Positions 38,523-52,186 of a stretch of DNA of 64,000 nt are shown one piece after another. Under the pieces are notes generated by a model, which was not told the DNA's origin, made no database searches, and was given only the letters and a program-made list of their open reading frames with translations. Positions within the stretch are counted from its first letter, which is position 1, and every line of letters begins with the position of its first letter. Position numbers and translations under genes: made by a program. Source of the DNA: Sapria himalayana (taxonomy: Eukaryota; Streptophyta; Magnoliopsida; Malpighiales; Rafflesiaceae); NCBI GenBank assembly GCA_029783825.1, contig JAREIK010012397.1, positions 248,001 to 312,000 of the forward strand, given 5' to 3'.

Positions 38523-41500
38523 CAGGGTTTAGGAGTTTAGTAATTTAAGTATTTAGGTATTTTATGGTTTATGGGTATTATTTAAATAATTAAATAACAA
38601 AAAAATTATTCTTATGATTTTTTTCTCATTTTCAAAGTTATAACCATTCAAAATATTATAATTTTTAATTTTTTTTCAAATGTTAATACAATATTTAATT
38701 ATAATAATCATAAAAATTAAATATCATGTAAATTCAATATAAATAATTTTATTGATCGATATTATAATACTGACCATGAAATAGATTAATAAATAATTAT
38801 TAATAAGATAGATATTAATCAAAATATATTTGCAAAACCTAAAATGATTCAAAATCAAAGTAAAATATATTACTAAAAAAATAATTTTTTTTTAAAATTT
38901 TTGATTCTTTTTATAAGCTTATAAATTTTTTTGATGAAGATAAATTATTAAATTATATTTGTCTCATTCATAATTTTATTTTGCAATTAATATTTCTATA
39001 AAAATAAACTAATAAATTATTAAAATGAATATTGAAATTATAATGAATACAAATAAAAATGAGATTTATGATTAATTATTTAGGGTAAACCGGTTTAATG
39101 GTTTAAGTATTTAGGAATTTAGGAGTTTAGTGATTTAAGTGTTTAGGCATTTAGTAGTTTATATGTTTTATTTAAATAATGAAATAAAAAAATTTATTTT
39201 TCAAATTTTTTATCAATTTTGAAGTTTATAACCTTTATAAATATAATAATTTTTAAATTTTTTTCAAATGTGAATACAATATTTAGTTATAATAAACTTA
39301 ATAATTATATATCATGTAAATTAAAAATAAACAATTTTATTGATTGATATTAATAAACTAAATATAAATATAAATATAATAATGATCAAAAAATAAATGA
39401 AAAAACTATTATTTATTGATAGATATATATATATAATTTATAAATACTTAAACCATTAAAGATGGTTTAAGTATTTAAGTATTTAAGGGTTTTGGGGGTT
39501 TAGGAATTTAATGATTTAAGCGTTTAGGCATTTAATAGTTTATAGGTTTTATATAAACAATAAAATAACAAAAAATTTATTTTTGTGATTTTATCTCATT
39601 TTCAAAGATGATAACCTTTAAAAATATAATAATTGTTAAATTATTTTCTAATGTAAAAATAATATTTACTTATAATAATCTTTATAATTATATATCATGT
39701 AAATTCAATATAAACAATTTTATTGATAAATATTCTAATAATGATCAAAGAATAAATTAATAATCTATTATTAATAAGATAGATATCAATTAAAATATAA
39801 TTATAAAACCTAATTAAATATAAATTACTAATAATCTCTTATTAAAATATCAATTTAAAATTAAAATATATTATTAATCTATAATTCTTTGATGAAAAAT
39901 AATTTATATAAATTAATTTTGTCTAGCTAAATTTATTTTGTAATTTATATTTATATATAAATAAATAAATAATTAATTAAAATGAATATTCAAAATTATA
40001 ATGAAAAAAAATGAGATTTATTATTTATTATTTAGGGATACCATTATAATTTAAATTAAATCTGTCTCACTAATAATTTATCTTGTAATTAATATTTCTA
40101 TAAAAATAAACTGATAAATATATAAAATAATAATTTAAAATTATACTGAATAAAATTTAAAATGAGATTTATGATTTATTATTACTATATACCAGTTTAA
40201 TGGTTTAAGTATTTGAAGGTTTTTTCATTTAGGATTTTAGCTATTTATGTTTTTAGGCTTTTAGTGGTTTATACGTTTTATTTAAAAAAATAAAATATCA
40301 AAAAAATTTGTTATAATTTTTTCTCATTTTCATAGGTTATAACCTTTGAAAATATAATAATATTTAAATTTTTTTGAAATGTGAATACAATACATATTTA
40401 TAATAATATTAATAATTATATATCATATAAATTCAATAAACAATTTCATTGATATATATTATAATAATGATCAAAATTAAATTTATAAACTATTGATATT
40501 AAGATAGATATTAATTAAAAAAGAATTACAAACCCAAATTGATTCAAAATTATAGCAAAATATATTTCTGGATAAGAATTTTTAATTTTTAATATTTTTA
40601 CTTCTTTAATAAGCATATATATTTTTTATATTATATTTTTTGCACTCATAATTTATTTTGTAATAAATATTTCTATAAAAATAAAATAATAAATAATTAA
40701 AATGAATATTTAAAATTATAATAAATAGAATTAAAAATTAGATTTATTAATTATTAAGTAATGTATAGCAGGTTAATGGTTTATGTATTTTGGCATTACG
40801 TGGTTTAGGAGTTTACTGATTTAACTGTGTATGCATTTAGTGGTTTATAGGTGTTATTTTATAAAAAATATCAAAAAATTTATTTTTTTTATTTTTTGAT
40901 ATTTTCAAAGGTTATAACCTTTGAAAATATAATAATTTTTAAAATTTTTTTTCAAAAGTGAATACTATATTTAGTTATAATAATCATTATATTTATATAT
41001 CATATAAATTCAATATAAATATTTTTATTAATAATTATTCTAAGAATGATCAAAGAATAAATTAATAATCTATTATTAATAAGATAGATATCAATTTAAA
41101 TATAATTATAAAACCTAAGTTGATTCAAAAACAAAGCAAAATTTATTACTATATAATAATTTTTTGTTTTGAATTTTTTTTCTTTTAAAAAGTTTATCTA
41201 TATTTTTTTGATGAAAAATAATTATATAAATTACATTTGTCTAACTCAATTTATTCTGTAATTAATAATTATTTAAAAATAAATGAATAAATAATTAAAA
41301 TGATTATTTTAATTTATAATGAAAATAATAATATTGAGATTTATTATTTATTATTTAGGGTATAATGGTTTAAAATTATTATCTATTTAGGGTTTTCGAG
41401 ATTTAGGAGTTATTGATTTAAGTATTTAGGCATTTAGTGGTTTATAGGTTTTATTTAAACAATGAAATAACAAAAAAATTATTTTTGTTATTTTTTCACA

Positions 41501-41960
41501 TTTTCAAAGTTTATAAGATTTGAAAATTTAATAATTTTAAAATTTTTTTTAAATGTGAATAAAATATTTAGTAATAATAATCATTATAATATTATATAAT
41601 ATAAACTAATTATAAATAATTTTATTGATAGATATGATATCAATTATCAAAAAATAAATTAATAAATTATTATTAATATGATCGATATAAATTAAAATAT
41701 AATTACAAAACCTAAAATGATTCAAAATTAAAGTAAAATTTATTACTAAATAATATTTTTTTGTTTTTCAATTTTTACTACTTCTTATAAAAATATATTT
41801 TTTTATTAAAAGTAAATTATTAATATTATATTTGGCTGACTAATTATTTATTTCTTAATTAATATGTATATAAAAATAAACTAATAAATATTTAAAATTA
41901 ATATTTAAAATTAAATGAATACCAATTAAAATGAGATTTAAGATTTATTATTGACGTATA
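38523..41960 (-). repeat. AT-rich satellite array, reverse orientation (segment 5a)
   Basis: Reverse satellite continuing from A'. It matches the reverse complement of the left segment from 7160 downward; an anchor is the short dyad TTAAACCATTAAAGATGGTT near 39450, paired with the one near 6295-6330. Monomers have the usual boxes (for example 40901-40928). No gene. Confidence 0.88.
40901..40928. repeat. 28-bp perfect palindrome in satellite monomer
   Basis: Exact copy of the GGTTATAACC-centred palindrome. Confidence 0.85.
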
Positions 41961-42538
41961 TGTAATTTATTTTTTGATAATCTATTTGTATAACCAAATA
42001 TTTTTATTTTCTTAATATTTTCATGTAAGGGCATGAAAGGAAATATTAAGATCCTGGGGATGCAGCAGTAGCAGAATGATAGAGGTCTCGCTGATCGGAC
42101 ATTGGGCCGAAATTGGAGCAGAGTCTGACCCATCTCATGATCCGACCCACTCCGGTTAAATGAACCGAGAGAAATTTTAATATAAAATATTTTGTAATTT
42201 TATTTTTGGGTGGCTATTTTTGGACCAGTGGAACTATTCATCGTCCCTCTCTCTTCACTCTATGCGATTTATCCCGACTATTCTGTATGGTACATTCTGT
42301 ATGACATTTATGTTATATAAATCTGTAATGCATAAGCATTTTCTGGTGGATTTAGCTAGTCGTACTGAGCGACTAGCGAACCACGTTATTTTTGGTGTTT
42401 ATTTCTCATTTTTTGATTGAATCATGGATGGTTGCTGAATCGGGATATATATATATATTGCTTGTTTTCTGTTGTTTCTATGTTTCTGTATCTCAATCTC
42501 ACTACCATGTAAGCACAATTACCGAACAATTATATATG
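41961..42538. mobile_element. Single-copy 578-bp insertion in satellite, class unknown
   Basis: A moderately GC-containing insert seen nowhere else in the window. GTATA at 41956-41960 and at 42539-42543 flanks it. The homologous empty site in the left half (3825-3829, TATAC on the + strand) has the target once, supporting a 5-bp target duplication. The insert starts TGTAATTTATTT and ends AATTATATATG, so it lacks the CA end of a canonical solo LTR. It contains TTGGGCCGAAATTGG, a CT-rich run (CCCTCTCTCTTCACTC), an 8-bp-stem hairpin and a short TA run. The 66-residue frame 42220-42420 is unrecognised. It could be a solo LTR with a changed end, a SINE/TRIM-like element or a captured promoter/5' leader. 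Confidence 0.55.
42355..42377. other. Perfect hairpin in the 578-bp insert
   Basis: GCTAGTCG, a 7-base loop TACTGAG, then CGACTAGC. An 8-bp perfect stem with mixed base composition stands out in this AT-rich setting. Role unknown. Confidence 0.7.
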
Positions 42539-42543
42539 GTATA

Positions 42544-45500
42544 CTAGTTTAATGGATCGATTATTTAAAGGTTTTTTCGTTTAGGAGTTTAGCAATTTAT
42601 GTTTTTAGGCATTTAGTGGTATATAGGTTTTATTTATATAATAAAAATAAAATTTTTTTTTTTGTTTTTTTTTTGATTTTCAAAGGTTATAACCTTTGTA
42701 AATAAAATAATTTTTAAAATCTTTTGAAATGTGAATACCATGTATAATTATATTAATCTTATTAATTATATATCATATAAATTCAATATGAAAAATTTTA
42801 ATGATAGATATTATAATAATGATCAAAAATTAAATTAATAAACAATTATTAATAATAAAAATATTAATTAAAATATATTTACAGAACACAAAATGATTCA
42901 AAATCAAAAAAAAATATATGACTAAATAATAATATTTAATTTTTAAAATTTTCCATCTTTTTATAAGCATATATTTTTTTATGATTAAAAATAAATTATT
43001 TAAATAATATCTGTCTCACTCAAAATTTATTTAGTAATTAATTTTTCTAAAAATTAAAATATAAATAATTAAAATGAATATTTAAAATTATAATAAATAG
43101 AAATAAAAATGAGATTTATTATTTATTAAGCAGCATACAGCAGTTATAAGGTTTATGTATTTAGGGATTTGGTGTTTTATGAGCTACTGATTTAATTAAG
43201 TAAACATTTAGTGGTCTATAGGTTTTATTTAAAAAAGAAATAACAAAGAATTTATTTTTTGTATTCTTTTTCATTTTTTAAGATTAAAACCTTTGAAAAT
43301 ATAATAATTTTTAAAATTTTTTCAAAAGTGAATAAAATATTTATTTATAATGATCATAATAATTATATATCATATATATTCAATATAAACAATTTTATTC
43401 ATAGATATTCTAATAATTATCAAAAAATAAATTAAAAATTTTTTATGAATAAGATTGATATTACTTAAAATATAATATCAAAACCTAAAATGATTCAAAA
43501 GCAAAGCAAAATATGTTACTTAATAATAATTATTTGTTTTTAAATTTTTATTCTTTTTATAAGCTTATCTATTTTTTGAAGAAAAATAATTTTTATAAAT
43601 TATATTTTTAACTCATAATTTATTTTATAATTAATATATATATATAAAAATAAAAAACTTAATAATCAAATTGAATTTTTTAAATTATAATGAAAACAAA
43701 TAAAAATGAGATTTATTAATTATTATTTAGGGTATACCGGTTTAAAGGATTATCTATATAGGGGAATATGGATTTTGTAGATTAGTGATTTAAGTGTTTA
43801 GGCATTTAGTAATTTATAGGTTTTATTTAAACATTGAAATAACAAAAAAAGATATTTTTTTTTTATTTTTTCATATGTTCAAAGGTTATAATCTTTGAAA
43901 ATATAAAAATTTTAAAACTTTTTTCAAAAGTAAATACAATATTTAGTTATAATAATTATTAAATTTATATATCATAAAAATTCAATATAAACATTTTATT
44001 GATAGATATTCTAATAATGATCAAAAAATAAATTAATTATCTATTATTAATAAGTTAGATATCAATTAAAATATAATTACAAAACCTAAAATGATTCAGA
44101 AACAAAGTAAAATATATTATTAAATTATAATTTTTTGTTTTTAATTTTTTTCTTCTTTTAATAAGTTTTTCTATATTTTTTTTGTTGAATAATAATTTAT
44201 ATAAATTATATTTGTCTAACTCATAATTTATTTTGTATTTAATATTTATTAATTATTATAACTATATATAATATAACTAAATATAAACAATATTATTGAT
44301 AATATTATATTAATGATCAAAAAATAAATTAATAAACTATTATTAATAAGATAGATATTATTTTAAATATATTTACAAAACATAAATTTATTCAAAATCA
44401 AAGTAAAATATATTACAAAATAATATTATTATTCAGGATATACTAGCTTAATGGTTTATGTATTTAGGTGTTTTAGGCTTTAGTGATTTAAGTGTTTAGG
44501 CCTTTAGTGATTTATAATTTTTACTTAAAGAATGAAAAATTAAAAAATTTAATTTTTTAATAAATTTTAATTTTTGAAGGTTATAACATTTGAAATTATA
44601 AAAATTTTTAATTTTTTTTCAATGTGAATGTAATATTCAGTAATAATAATCTTAATAATTATTTATAATGTAAACTCAATATAAAAAATTTTATTAATAG
44701 ATATTATAATAATGATCAATAAAAAATTTAAAAACTATTATTAATAAGAATGATATAAATTAAAATATAATTTCAAAATCTAAAATGATTCAAAATAAAA
44801 ATAAAATACATTACTAAATAAAAATTTTTGTTTTTAAAATTTTCCATCTTTTTATAAGGATATATATTTTTTTTGATGAAAAATAAATTATTTAAATTAA
44901 ATCTATCTCACTAATAATTTAAATTGTAATTTATATTTCTATAAAAATAAACTGATAAATAATTAAAATAAAAATTTAAAATTATACTTAATAAAAATTA
45001 AATTGAGATTTATGATTTTTTATTAATGTGCACCCGTTTAATAGTTAAGTATTTAAAGGTTTTATCATTTAAAAGTTTAGCAATTTATGTTTTAGGCTTT
45101 TAGTGGCTTATAGGTTTTATTTAAACAATAAAATAACAAAAAAAAATTCTAATTTTTTTTCATTTTCATAGGTTAACCTTTGAAAATGTAATAATATTTA
45201 AATTTTTTTGAAATGTGAATACAATATTTAGTTATAATAATATTAATAATTATATATCATATAAATTCAATATAAACAATTTTATTGATAGATAATATAA
45301 TAATGATTAAAATTTAAATTAATAAACTATTAATAAAAAGATTGATATTAATCAAAAAATATTTACAAAACCGAAATTGATTCAAAATTAAAGTAAAATA
45401 TATTACTGGATAATAATTTTTAAATTTTAAATTTTTACTTCTTTTATAAGCACATATTTTTTTTGATTAAAAATAAATTAATTAAAATATATATGTCGCT

Positions 45501-47024
45501 CTAATAATTTAATTTGTAATAAATATTTCTATAAAAATAAACTAATAAATAATTAAAATGAATATTTAAAATTATAATAAATAGAAATAAAAATTAGATT
45601 TATTAATTATTAAGTAGTATATAGCGGTTTAATGGTTTATGTATTTAGCATTAAGAGGTTTAGTAGTTTATGGATTTAACTGTGTATGCATTTAGTGGTT
45701 TATAAATTTTATTAAAAAAATAAAATAATAAAAAATTTATTTTTATTATTTTTTGATATTTTCAAAGGTTATAACCTTTGAAAATATCATAATTTTTAAA
45801 TTTTTTTAAAAGTAAATACAATATTTAGTTATAATAATCATTATATTTATATATCATATAAATTCAATATAAATAATTTATTTGATAAATATTCTAATAA
45901 TTATCAAAAAATAAATTAATAATCTATTATTAATAAGATATATATCAATTAAAATATAATTACAAAACCTACAATGATTCAGAAGAAAAGCAAAATATAT
46001 TACTATATAATACTTTTTTGTTTTGAAATTTTTTTTCTTTTAAAAAGTTTATCAAAAATTTTTTTTTGAAAAATAATTTATATAAATTATATTTTTCTAA
46101 CTCAATTTATTTTGTAATTAATATTTATATATAAATAAACAAATAATTAATTAAAATGAATTTTTAAAATTATAATGAAAAAAAATGAGATTTATTATTT
46201 ATTATTTAGGGATACCGGTTTAATTTAAATTATATTTGTCTCACTAATAATTTATGTTGTTATTTATATTTCTGTAAAATAAATTGATAAATATTTAAAA
46301 TAAAAATTTTAAATTATACTGAATAAAAATTAAAATTAAATTTATGATTTTTTATAAATGTATACAAGTTTAATGATTTAATTATTTAGAGGTTTTGTCG
46401 TTAAAAGTTTAGCGATTTATATTTTTAGGCTTCTAGTGGTTTATAGGTTTTATTTAAAAAAATAAAATAACAAAAAAAAGTTTTATAATTTTTTATTTTT
46501 TCATAGGTTATAACATTTGAAAATATAATTATATTTAAAATTTTTTGAAATTTTAATACGATATTTTGTTAAAATAATATTAATAATTATATATCATATA
46601 AATTTAATATAAATAATATTATTGATAGATATTATAATAATGATCAAAAATTATATATATAAACTATTAATATAAAGATAGATATTTATTAAAAAATATT
46701 TACAAACCCCAAATTGATTCAAAAAAAAAGTAACTTTTATTACTTGATAATAATTTTTAATTTTTAAATTTATACTTCTTTTATAAGCGTATATTTTTAT
46801 TAGATAAATTATATATTATTTAAATTATATTTGTCCCACTCATAATTTATTTTGTAATAAATATTTCTAAATAAATACACTAATAAATAATTAAAATGAA
46901 TATTTAAAAATATAATATAAAGCAATAAAAAATAGATTTATTAATTATTAGGTAGTATTTAGCAGTTAATGGTTTATGTATTTAGCCATTACGGGGTTTA
47001 GGAGTTTATGATTTAACTCTATAT
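42544..47024 (-). repeat. AT-rich satellite array, reverse orientation (segment 5b)
   Basis: Reverse satellite between the insert and hAT copy 2. The last kilobase (46080-47024) matches the reverse complement of 18531-19480 in detail: shared unusual strings are TATTACTTGATAATAA and TTTTGAAATTTTAATAC. The two hAT copies therefore share this flank. No gene. Confidence 0.88.
45758..45785. repeat. 28-bp perfect palindrome in satellite monomer
   Basis: Exact copy of the GGTTATAACC-centred palindrome. Confidence 0.85.
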
Positions 47025-47032
47025 GTATTTAG
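47025..47032. repeat. hAT copy 2 target-site duplication (left)
   Basis: GTATTTAG, paired with GCATTGAG at 50727-50734. Each differs by one base from the satellite consensus GCATTTAG, so the duplication has decayed since insertion. Confidence 0.7.
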
Positions 47033-47235
47033 TAGGGCTGCTCACGGGAGTCAAAGATTTGTCACCCGAACCGAAGTCTTGTCCCGAAAGAATCGGGACT
47101 AAGAGAAATCCGTTGACATTGACTTTTCCCATCCTGTTCAGACACGTATTTTTTCTTTTGGGATGGTTCCAGATCTCAAGCAATGTCTATCCCGAGAACC
47201 GTCCCATCCTAAAAAACAGATACTAGAAGCAGGAA

Positions 47236-47252
47236 TATATATATATATATAT
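47236..47252. repeat. (TA)n microsatellite inside hAT copy 2
   Basis: Alternating AT run at the same relative place as in copy 1 (18302-18320). Confidence 0.8.
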
Positions 47253-47617
47253 AACATGAAGATGCCACCAATTTTGCTACTGCCCATCCAATTCCGATGC
47301 ACCTATTGGTATTTCGACGAGTTCCAGGCCACCTCATGCCATTCCAGCCAGTGTTTAGTTAGGTCCAGCCCTTTTCATTCGCACTTATGGTTGCCTCCAC
47401 CGTGTCTCTGATGGCACCAGCCTTTTAGTTTGTTTTTTTTGACGAGAATTGACTGATTAATTATTATTATTATGTGTCTTAGTCAAATTTGTTGAGTATT
47501 GGTTGTGGTGGTATGGTTGCACCGAATGAGTGGGCTGAATGTGTTACAGTCAGTTTTGTAGAGCTTGCTTGTTTGAAATATTTATATGTATTTATGCTTA
47601 ACATATCATATTAATTA

Positions 47618-49722
47618 ATGGCAATGCAGATGGAAAAATCCAGTAGTAAACTAAAAATATAATAATTTGAAGATGATCACATCTCAATTGATCAAAGTAC
47701 TGGTAAATCCATTTATCATCCTTTCACGAACCCTCCTATTGTTACGGCAGGTTCTTAATTCCCATTGTAAAAGAAAGTCAAGGTTCATTTGAACCTCAAG
47801 CTCATATAAAGTATAAGTCTGCTGTTTGAGAAACTTATGAGATATTAGTTGATTCAGAGAGAAATGAAACTGGTTGGGCAGCTTGTATATGGTGTAGAAA
47901 AGAATATTTGGCAAAAAGTGATCAAGGTACTCCTGGTTTATGGAAATACTTGAGAGAAACTTGTAGGAAATTTCCATACAAAAAAGAATTAATAGAAGCT
48001 CACAAAGGTAAAGATAAGTCACAATCTTTGTTGAGTTTCACTAAAGGTACTAGTTCAGAGGATAACAAATTAACTTGTTGGCAATTTGATCAACAACTAG
48101 TTAGGAAGGCTTAGGTGAAAATGATCATAAATGTGAATTGCCTTTTTGTTTTGTTGAGAGGGATGAGTTTAAGGAGTTTGTGAAGTTAGTGTGCCTCAAT
48201 TTAAAATTTCATCTAGGCACTCTATATTGAGGGATTGTTTTTCTTTGTTTGTGAAGTAAAAGAAGAAATTATTTAATAGCATATCATCTCATTGTGGTAG
48301 AGTTTCATTTACTACCAACACTTGGACTAGCATTCAAAATTTGTCTTATATATGTTTGATTGTTCATTTCATTGATTCTCAATGGAATATGCATAAAAGG
48401 CTTTTGAACTTTTGTGTAATTAAAATTCATTCTGGAGTTAATATTAGAATGCTATTGAGTTTTTCATGAATGAATGGGGTTTGAGAAAGTTGATGTGCAT
48501 TACTGTTGACAATGCATCAAATAATGATGTTGCAGTTGAACAATTGAAAAAAAGGCTTGTGAAGAAAAGTGTTGTACCTTTGAAAGGCTAGCAATTTCAT
48601 ATGAGATGTTGTGCTCATATCCTAAACATAATTTTTAGAGATGGCATTGTAGTAGTTGAGGGTGCTATTCAAAAAATTAGAGGTGTGGTGAAATATGTGA
48701 GGAGCAGTCCTAAAACATTAGATATGTTTAAGTTATGTGTTGAAGAAGCAAATTTGACATATGGATCTTCATTACAATTACATTGTCCTACAATATAGAA
48801 TTCAACTTATTTGATGCTACAAACTAATATAAAATATCAAAAAGAATTTGATAAGTTGGAGGACAAAGACAAAAGATTTTTGAAGGAGTTTGGTTCAAAC
48901 GTTCCAACTGAGAGAGACTGAACAAATGCTAAATTTTTGGCTCATTTCTTGAAAACTTTTTATGAGGTAACTTGTTAATTTTCTGGCTCATAATATTCTA
49001 CCTCTAGTTTTTATTTTCCTGAGAATATTTGAATTTTGAAAAAAATTGAGCTTTGTGAAAATAGTAGAGATACAATGGTGTTAGAAATGGGTATGAAAAT
49101 GAGGCATAAATTCAACAAATATTGGGGTTCTCTTCAGTCAACAAATATTATGCTTTTTGTAGCAGTAGTGTTGGATCCGAGATATAAGCTCAAATATCTC
49201 AAGGTTATGTACACTTAGCATTATGGAGAGGAATTGGCTAAAATTTGGTGAAAAGGGTTATAAATGCTTTAAATGAGATGATTGATGATTATAAAGATTT
49301 AAATGAAGATGAATCAAAAGAAGATGATTTCTCTTCTATTGTGTTGAAGAAAAATGATGATATCTTTGATGGTAGTGATACTTATGTTCATGATTTTTTT
49401 TGTTGAATTAGAGAAAGGACAAGAAGTTGCAGCTTTGGAAAAGTTGGATAGGTACTTGGAAGAAAAACTTGAAAAAAATAGAATTGATTTTGATCTTCTA
49501 AACTAGTGGAAGGTAAATTAGGTTAGGTATCATTCTTTGGCAAATGTAACAAGGGATGTATTTGCTATCCAAGCAGCTACTGTGGCCTACGAATCTACAT
49601 TTAGCACTGGGGGGAAAACATTAGATAAATTTAGAAGTTATTTAAAACCTATTACTGTTGAAGTTCTCATATGTCTACAATATTGGTTGAGAAGCTCAAA
49701 CAAACCTATTGAAATTGAATAA
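47618..49722 (+). pseudogene. hAT transposase pseudogene, copy 2
   Basis: The same BED/hAT transposase as at 15975-17940, more damaged in its first half. From ATG 47618 it reads MAMQMEKSSSKLKI and then TAA TAA (47660-47665); the second TAA is in the same codon as in copy 1. The BED-like finger is clearest here (47860-47975): CIWCRKEY, then LWKYLRETC, with Tyr where a finger His is expected. A stop ends the 47908-48114 frame just before the region where copy 1 still reads through. The catalytic motif reads TTNTWTS: the Asp is Asn (AAC, 48317-48319). MRCCAHILNIIFRDG (48601) follows, then CPTI-stop-NSTY, where the Trp codon is TAG. The dimerisation block YESTFSTGGKTLD lies at 49537-49722. It cannot make an active transposase. 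Confidence 0.9.
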
Positions 49723-50726
49723 TTAGTTCAAGACCTTGATGTTAATTAATCAGGTTAGTATACAAATCCTGTAAATTTTAATTTCACTTTTACTTATTTT
49801 ATTCATTCAATTTAATAAAAATATGCTTCAATTACAATTTTCAGAGGGGTCACAAGATCCAAATATTCTTCCAACTATAGTTGGCCAACTAAATTTGGAA
49901 TCGGTGTATTAAATTTTAAAAAGTAATATTTTGTTTTTTTATTACTCTTTAATCTTAGAAATTTATTCATTCAATTAACATGTTTTCATCTTTGGTTGTC
50001 CTTCTACAGTGGAGGAAGAAAAGGGAGGAGTTGTAGAAGATATATTCAATTGGGTTTGGATTTTCGTTGTTGTTCTAGGATGGACCTTTGAAATGATTAT
50101 TATCATGGTTGTTATTAATTGTATTTTTTTTTGATATATTAAGCTGCTAATTTTAGCAATTACTTAAGTAGTAATTGCTGCTACTAATGTGTGTGGTCAT
50201 CTTTAGCTATTCCTAAATATTTAAAGTAATTGTTTAAAAAATGTTGTATTGCTATTATGGTTATCTTTCACTCGGCTGAACAAAGCCAACTTGTGAAAAA
50301 CAAAACACCAAATTAAGCACACAACTCGATCACGTTCTATTTAACATTTCTATCATGTTATGCACATTAAAGCTTTAGACAAGGTAATGGAACTCGTTTG
50401 CGGTATTCAGCCTATTTGACAAAAAAAAATTGGCCAAATTTGACTTTGAAAGATACATAACTAAGGAATGATAAATGGTACCACAAAAAGTTTTGACATG
50501 AACTAACTTGGCCGGTTTGAATAAAATAAATTGAAAAAAAATGTCTCAACTCCATTCCATCCTGGAACTCTTTTATCCTACCCAAAATATCTGATTTCCG
50601 TCCCATCCCATCCCGATATTTTCAACCTAAGGGACGGTTCTGGATCTTCATAAAAAAATCATTAAACTATGGGAAGGGACTGGAGATTTGTAATCCCCAT
50701 CCCATCCCGTCCCATGAGCACCCCTA

Positions 50727-50734
50727 GCATTGAG
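50727..50734. repeat. hAT copy 2 target-site duplication (right)
   Basis: GCATTGAG. The T-to-G variant is shared with the relic at 31332-31339 (CTCAATGC on the other strand), which links those two insertion ends by descent. Confidence 0.7.
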
Positions 50735-52158
50735 TGGTTTATAGATTTTATTTAAAAAATAAAATAACAAAAAATTTATTTTTATTTTTTTTTGATATTT
50801 TCTAAGGTTATAACCTTCGAAAATATAATAATATATAATAATTATACAATTTTTTTCAAATGTGAATACAATATTTAGTTATACTAATCATTATATTTAT
50901 ATATTATATAAATTCAATATAACAATTTTATTGATAAATATTCTAATAAAAATCAAAAAATAATTTAATAATCCATTAATAATAAGATAGATATAAATTA
51001 AAATATAACAATAAAACTTAAAATGATTCAGAAGCAAAGAAAAATATATTACTATAGAATAATTTTTTGTTTTTGAATATTTTCTTCTTTTGATAAGTTT
51101 ATCTATAATTTTTTAATGAAAAATAATTTATATAAATTATATTTTCCTAACTCATAATTTATTTTGTAATTAATATTTATATATAAATAAACAAATAAAT
51201 AATTAAAATGAATATTTAAAATTATAATGAAAAAAATGAGATTTATTATTTATTATTTATTATTTTTTATTTTTTATTTAGGGATACCAGATTAATTTAA
51301 ATTAGATCCGTCTAACTAATAATTTTTTTTGTAATTAATATTTCTATAAAAATAAACTGATAAATAATTAAAATAAAAATTTAAAATTATACTAGATAAA
51401 AATTAAAATGAGATTTAAGATTTATTATTAATGTATACTTGTTTAAAAGTTTAAGTATTTAGAGGTATTGTCATTAGGAGTTTAGCAATTTAAGTTTTTA
51501 GGCTTTTAGTGGTTTATAGGGTTTATATAAAAAAATAAAATAACAAAAAAAATTTCTATAATTTGTTATCATTTTCATAGGTTATAACCTTTGAAAATAT
51601 AATAATATTTATAATTTTTTAAAATGTGAATACAATATTTAGTTTTAATATTATTAATAATTATATCATATAAATTCATTATAAACAATTTTATCAATAT
51701 ATAATATAATAATGATCAAAAATTAAATTAATCTACTTTTAATAAAAAGATAGATATTAATTAAAAAATATTTACAAAACCCAAATTGATTCAAAATTAA
51801 AGTAAAATATATTATTGGATAATAATTTTAAATTTTTAAATTTCTACTTCTTTTATAAGCATATATTTTTTTTATTAAAAATAAATTAATTAAATTATAT
51901 TTGTCGCACTCATACTTTATTTTGGTATAAATATTTCAATAAAAATAAACTAATTAATAATTAAAATGAATATTTAAAATTATAATAAATAGAATAAAAA
52001 TTAGATTTTTTAATTATTAAGTAGTATATAGCAGTTTAATGGTTTATGTATTTAGGCATTATGGGGTTTAGGAGTATACTAATTTAATTGTGTATGCATT
52101 TAGTGGTTTATAGGTTTTATTTATATAATAAAAATAATTTTTTTTTTGATTTTTTCTG

Positions 52159-52186
52159 ATTTTCAAAGGTTATAACCTTTGAAAAT
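52159..52186. repeat. 28-bp perfect palindrome in satellite monomer
   Basis: Exact copy of the GGTTATAACC-centred palindrome. Confidence 0.85.

Larger units (their letters stand above)
47033..50726 (+). mobile_element. Degenerate hAT transposon, copy 2
   Basis: A 3694-bp element with termini TAGGGCTGCTCACGGGA and, on the other strand, TAGGGGTGCTCATGGGA (15 of 17 paired). It is flanked by a decayed 8-bp duplication of GCATTTAG. It is the inverted homologue of 15011-18522, about 180 bp longer through indels. Transposase remnants run on the plus strand from 47618 to 49722. The sequence from 49740 to the end is noncoding and collinear with the copy 1 tail. Frames at 47023-47226 and 47163-47411 lie over the terminus and are not genes. 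Confidence 0.92.

Noticed and set aside
47908..48114. Intact BED zinc-finger gene
   Set aside because: It is part of the broken hAT transposase, with stops before and after and an expected finger His replaced by Tyr.
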